A stretch of 64,000 bases of DNA. Source: Acidobacteriota bacterium. Lineage in GTDB: Bacteria > Acidobacteriota > Terriglobia > Bryobacterales > Bryobacteraceae. Below are positions 62,774 through 64,000 of the stretch, in pieces. Each line of letters begins with the position of its first letter. The first letter of the stretch is position 1. The stretch covers positions 1 through 64,000 of the forward strand of contig JACQZR010000003.1 in NCBI GenBank assembly GCA_016213775.1, written 5' to 3'. The notes under the pieces are model-generated. The model worked only from the letters and a program-made list of their open reading frames with translations. It was not told where the DNA came from and did not search any database. A program made the translations under genes and the position numbers.

Positions 62774-63874
62774 ATGTCACAAGTAACCCCGTCCGTCTCC
62801 TTCAAAAGCCCCCTCCATGAAATGACGCAGACCACTCCCACCTGCCTGTGGAACGACTCTGCTTCGCTGGAGGAGTTGACCTACTCCCTCAGCCACGGCG
62901 CAGTGGGCGCCACCTGCAATCCGGTCATTGCCGTCAGCGTGCTGAAGGCGGAATGGGCCCGCTGGAAAGTGCGCATTGCCGAACTGGTTCAGCAGATGCC
63001 ACTCGCTTCTGAGGAGGAGATCGGTTGGCGCGTGATTGAAGAGATGTCAGCGCAGGCCGCTTCGCTGCTCGAACCGGTTTTCCGCGAGCACAAAGGACGC
63101 AACGGCAGGCTCTCCATTCAGACCGATCCGCGCCTCTACCGCAACACGCGCGCGATCGTCGACCAGGCAGTGCACTTCTCCAATCTCGCGCCAAACATGA
63201 TCGTCAAGATCCCGGCCACCTGCGCCGGTATCCCCGCCATCGAGGAAGCCACGTATCAGGGTGTGAGTATCAACGCCACCGTGTCCTTTACACTGCCGCA
63301 GTGCATTGCCGTTGCGGAAGCGGTGGAGCGCGGGTTGCAGCGGCGCGAGCGCGAAGGCAAGGACATCGCGACGATGGGCCCGGTGTGCACCATCATGGTG
63401 GGCCGCCTGGACGACTGGCTGAAGGTGAGGCTCGACAAAGATAACCTCAGCACTGATCCCGGATATCTGGAGTGGGCCGGCGTGGCGGTGTTCAAGAAAG
63501 CCTACGCGATCTTTCAGCAGCGCGGCTACCGGCTGCGCCTGCTCTCGGCCGCGTTCCGCAATCACATGCACTGGAGCGAGTTCATCGGCGGCGATGTCGT
63601 CATCTCGCCCCCATGCTCCTGGCAGAAGCGCTACAACGCCAGCGACATTCCCGTTATCAACCGTATCGGCACGCCCGTGGACGATCGCATCGTCCAGGAC
63701 CTGCTCAAGAGATTCCCCGATTTCCGCCGCGCCTACATGGAAGATGGCCTCTCCCTTCCTGAGTTCGACACCTTCGGCTGTACGGCGCGGACGCTGCGGC
63801 AATTCATCGGCGCATGCGCGGACCTGTCCTCAATGGTACGGGACGTAATGCTGCCCAACCCCGATCTCAAGTAA
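62774..63874 (+). CDS. Transaldolase-family protein
   Basis: A 366-residue TIM-barrel aldolase. The Schiff-base lysine is K145 in NMIVKIPATCAGIPA, followed by GVSINATVSFTLPQCIAVAEAV, which is the transaldolase pattern (GI.VN.T..FS..Q). The N-terminus has LWNDSASLEELTYSL and GATCNPVIAVSVLK, the usual TNPS-like loop. It is longer than most bacterial transaldolases. Because it is divergent from the iol operon and shares its operator, it may handle a sugar phosphate from inositol breakdown or a linked pentose; this is inference. The next gene starts 31 bp after the stop. Confidence 0.85.
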   Translation: MSQVTPSVSFKSPLHEMTQTTPTCLWNDSASLEELTYSLSHGAVGATCNPVIAVSVLKAEWARWKVRIAELVQQMPLASEEEIGWRVIEEMSAQAASLLEPVFREHKGRNGRLSIQTDPRLYRNTRAIVDQAVHFSNLAPNMIVKIPATCAGIPAIEEATYQGVSINATVSFTLPQCIAVAEAVERGLQRREREGKDIATMGPVCTIMVGRLDDWLKVRLDKDNLSTDPGYLEWAGVAVFKKAYAIFQQRGYRLRLLSAAFRNHMHWSEFIGGDVVISPPCSWQKRYNASDIPVINRIGTPVDDRIVQDLLKRFPDFRRAYMEDGLSLPEFDTFGCTARTLRQFIGACADLSSMVRDVMLPNPDLK

Positions 63875-63905
63875 TCAGCCCCTACCAGGAGGTTTGAACA
63901 GACAC

Positions 63906-64000
63906 ATGACTCGCCTACTATTATTAGGATTCTTCTCGCTTGCCGCCGCCTACGGGCAGTACGACGCAGGCGCCGTGCTGGGAACCATCAACGATCCCAC
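63906..64000 (+). CDS. N-terminus of a carboxypeptidase-regulatory-like/TonB-dependent receptor
   Basis: The first 31 residues of a gene that runs off the right edge. A signal peptide (MTRLLLLGFFSLAAAYG) is followed by a mature start with GAVLGTINDP, where the G.I.DP pattern is the beginning of the carboxypeptidase-regulatory-like domain found at the N-terminus of large TonB-type receptors in Acidobacteria. AGGAGG lies 13 nt upstream. Only 31 bp separate it from the transaldolase-family gene, so both are probably under the inositol regulator. Confidence 0.6.
   Translation, partial: MTRLLLLGFFSLAAAYGQYDAGAVLGTINDP

Noticed and set aside
1-64000. tRNA, rRNA genes or CRISPR arrays
   Set aside because: No cloverleaf TpsiC-like segments with matching arms, no rRNA stretches and no regularly spaced repeats were noticed; this was by eye only.

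Overview
The window looks like a piece of a high-GC Acidobacteriota chromosome, most likely order Bryobacterales (the Solibacter/Bryobacter/Paludibaculum group). This rests on its gene families: a PSD1-type DUF1549/DUF1553 cytochrome gene paired with DUF1501, DUF1080 and DUF2891 secreted proteins, a giant SBBP-repeat/BACON-like protein, and the start of a surface receptor of the carboxypeptidase-regulatory/TonB type. It is inference from families, not from a marker gene. No rRNA, tRNA, CRISPR array, transposase, integrase or phage gene was seen.

Layout. 1-9 kb: a truncated secreted protein, a chemoreceptor, an outer-membrane-like protein, the PSD1/DUF1501 pair and a hybrid histidine kinase. 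9-21 kb: housekeeping and transport genes (thiE, an APC amino-acid permease, a secreted esterase, a NarL-type regulator, rfaE2 overlapping mfd, a CorC-type membrane protein, a penicillin-acylase-family hydrolase). 21-24 kb: a non-coding stretch holding a 6S-like structured RNA candidate and an 18-bp perfect inverted repeat, then a DsbA-like protein and a Fic protein whose start codon lies in a 10-bp perfect inverted repeat. 24-30 kb: a cluster of secreted or outer-membrane proteins (DUF3237, alginate-export-type porin, esterase, DUF2891, PQQ-like propeller, DUF1080).

30-42 kb: a complete Pil-Chp-type chemosensory cluster. It has a PATAN-like protein on the opposite strand, then a TPR/zinc-ribbon/receiver protein, a PilH-like receiver, a CheW-like protein, PilJ, a ChpA-like hybrid kinase and a double-CheW protein. 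42-53.5 kb: an 11.4-kb block of two glycosyltransferases, a WsfD-like polytopic protein, a right-handed beta-helix protein and the giant SBBP protein. A 208-bp direct repeat flanks the block. It is the 3' part of the double-CheW gene, and its four differences are all synonymous. This is the most unusual structure in the window.

54-64 kb: a myo-inositol catabolic operon on the minus strand (lacI-iolB-iolD-mmsA-iolE-iolG-micro-ORF-sugar transporter) and a divergent transaldolase-family gene followed by the receptor gene. Two inverted copies of one 14-bp operator sit exactly 5 nt downstream of the -10 boxes of both divergent promoters, so the LacI protein probably controls itself, the iol operon and the divergent unit. 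Several genes in the window have a -10 element only 6-8 nt before the start codon, which suggests leaderless mRNAs.
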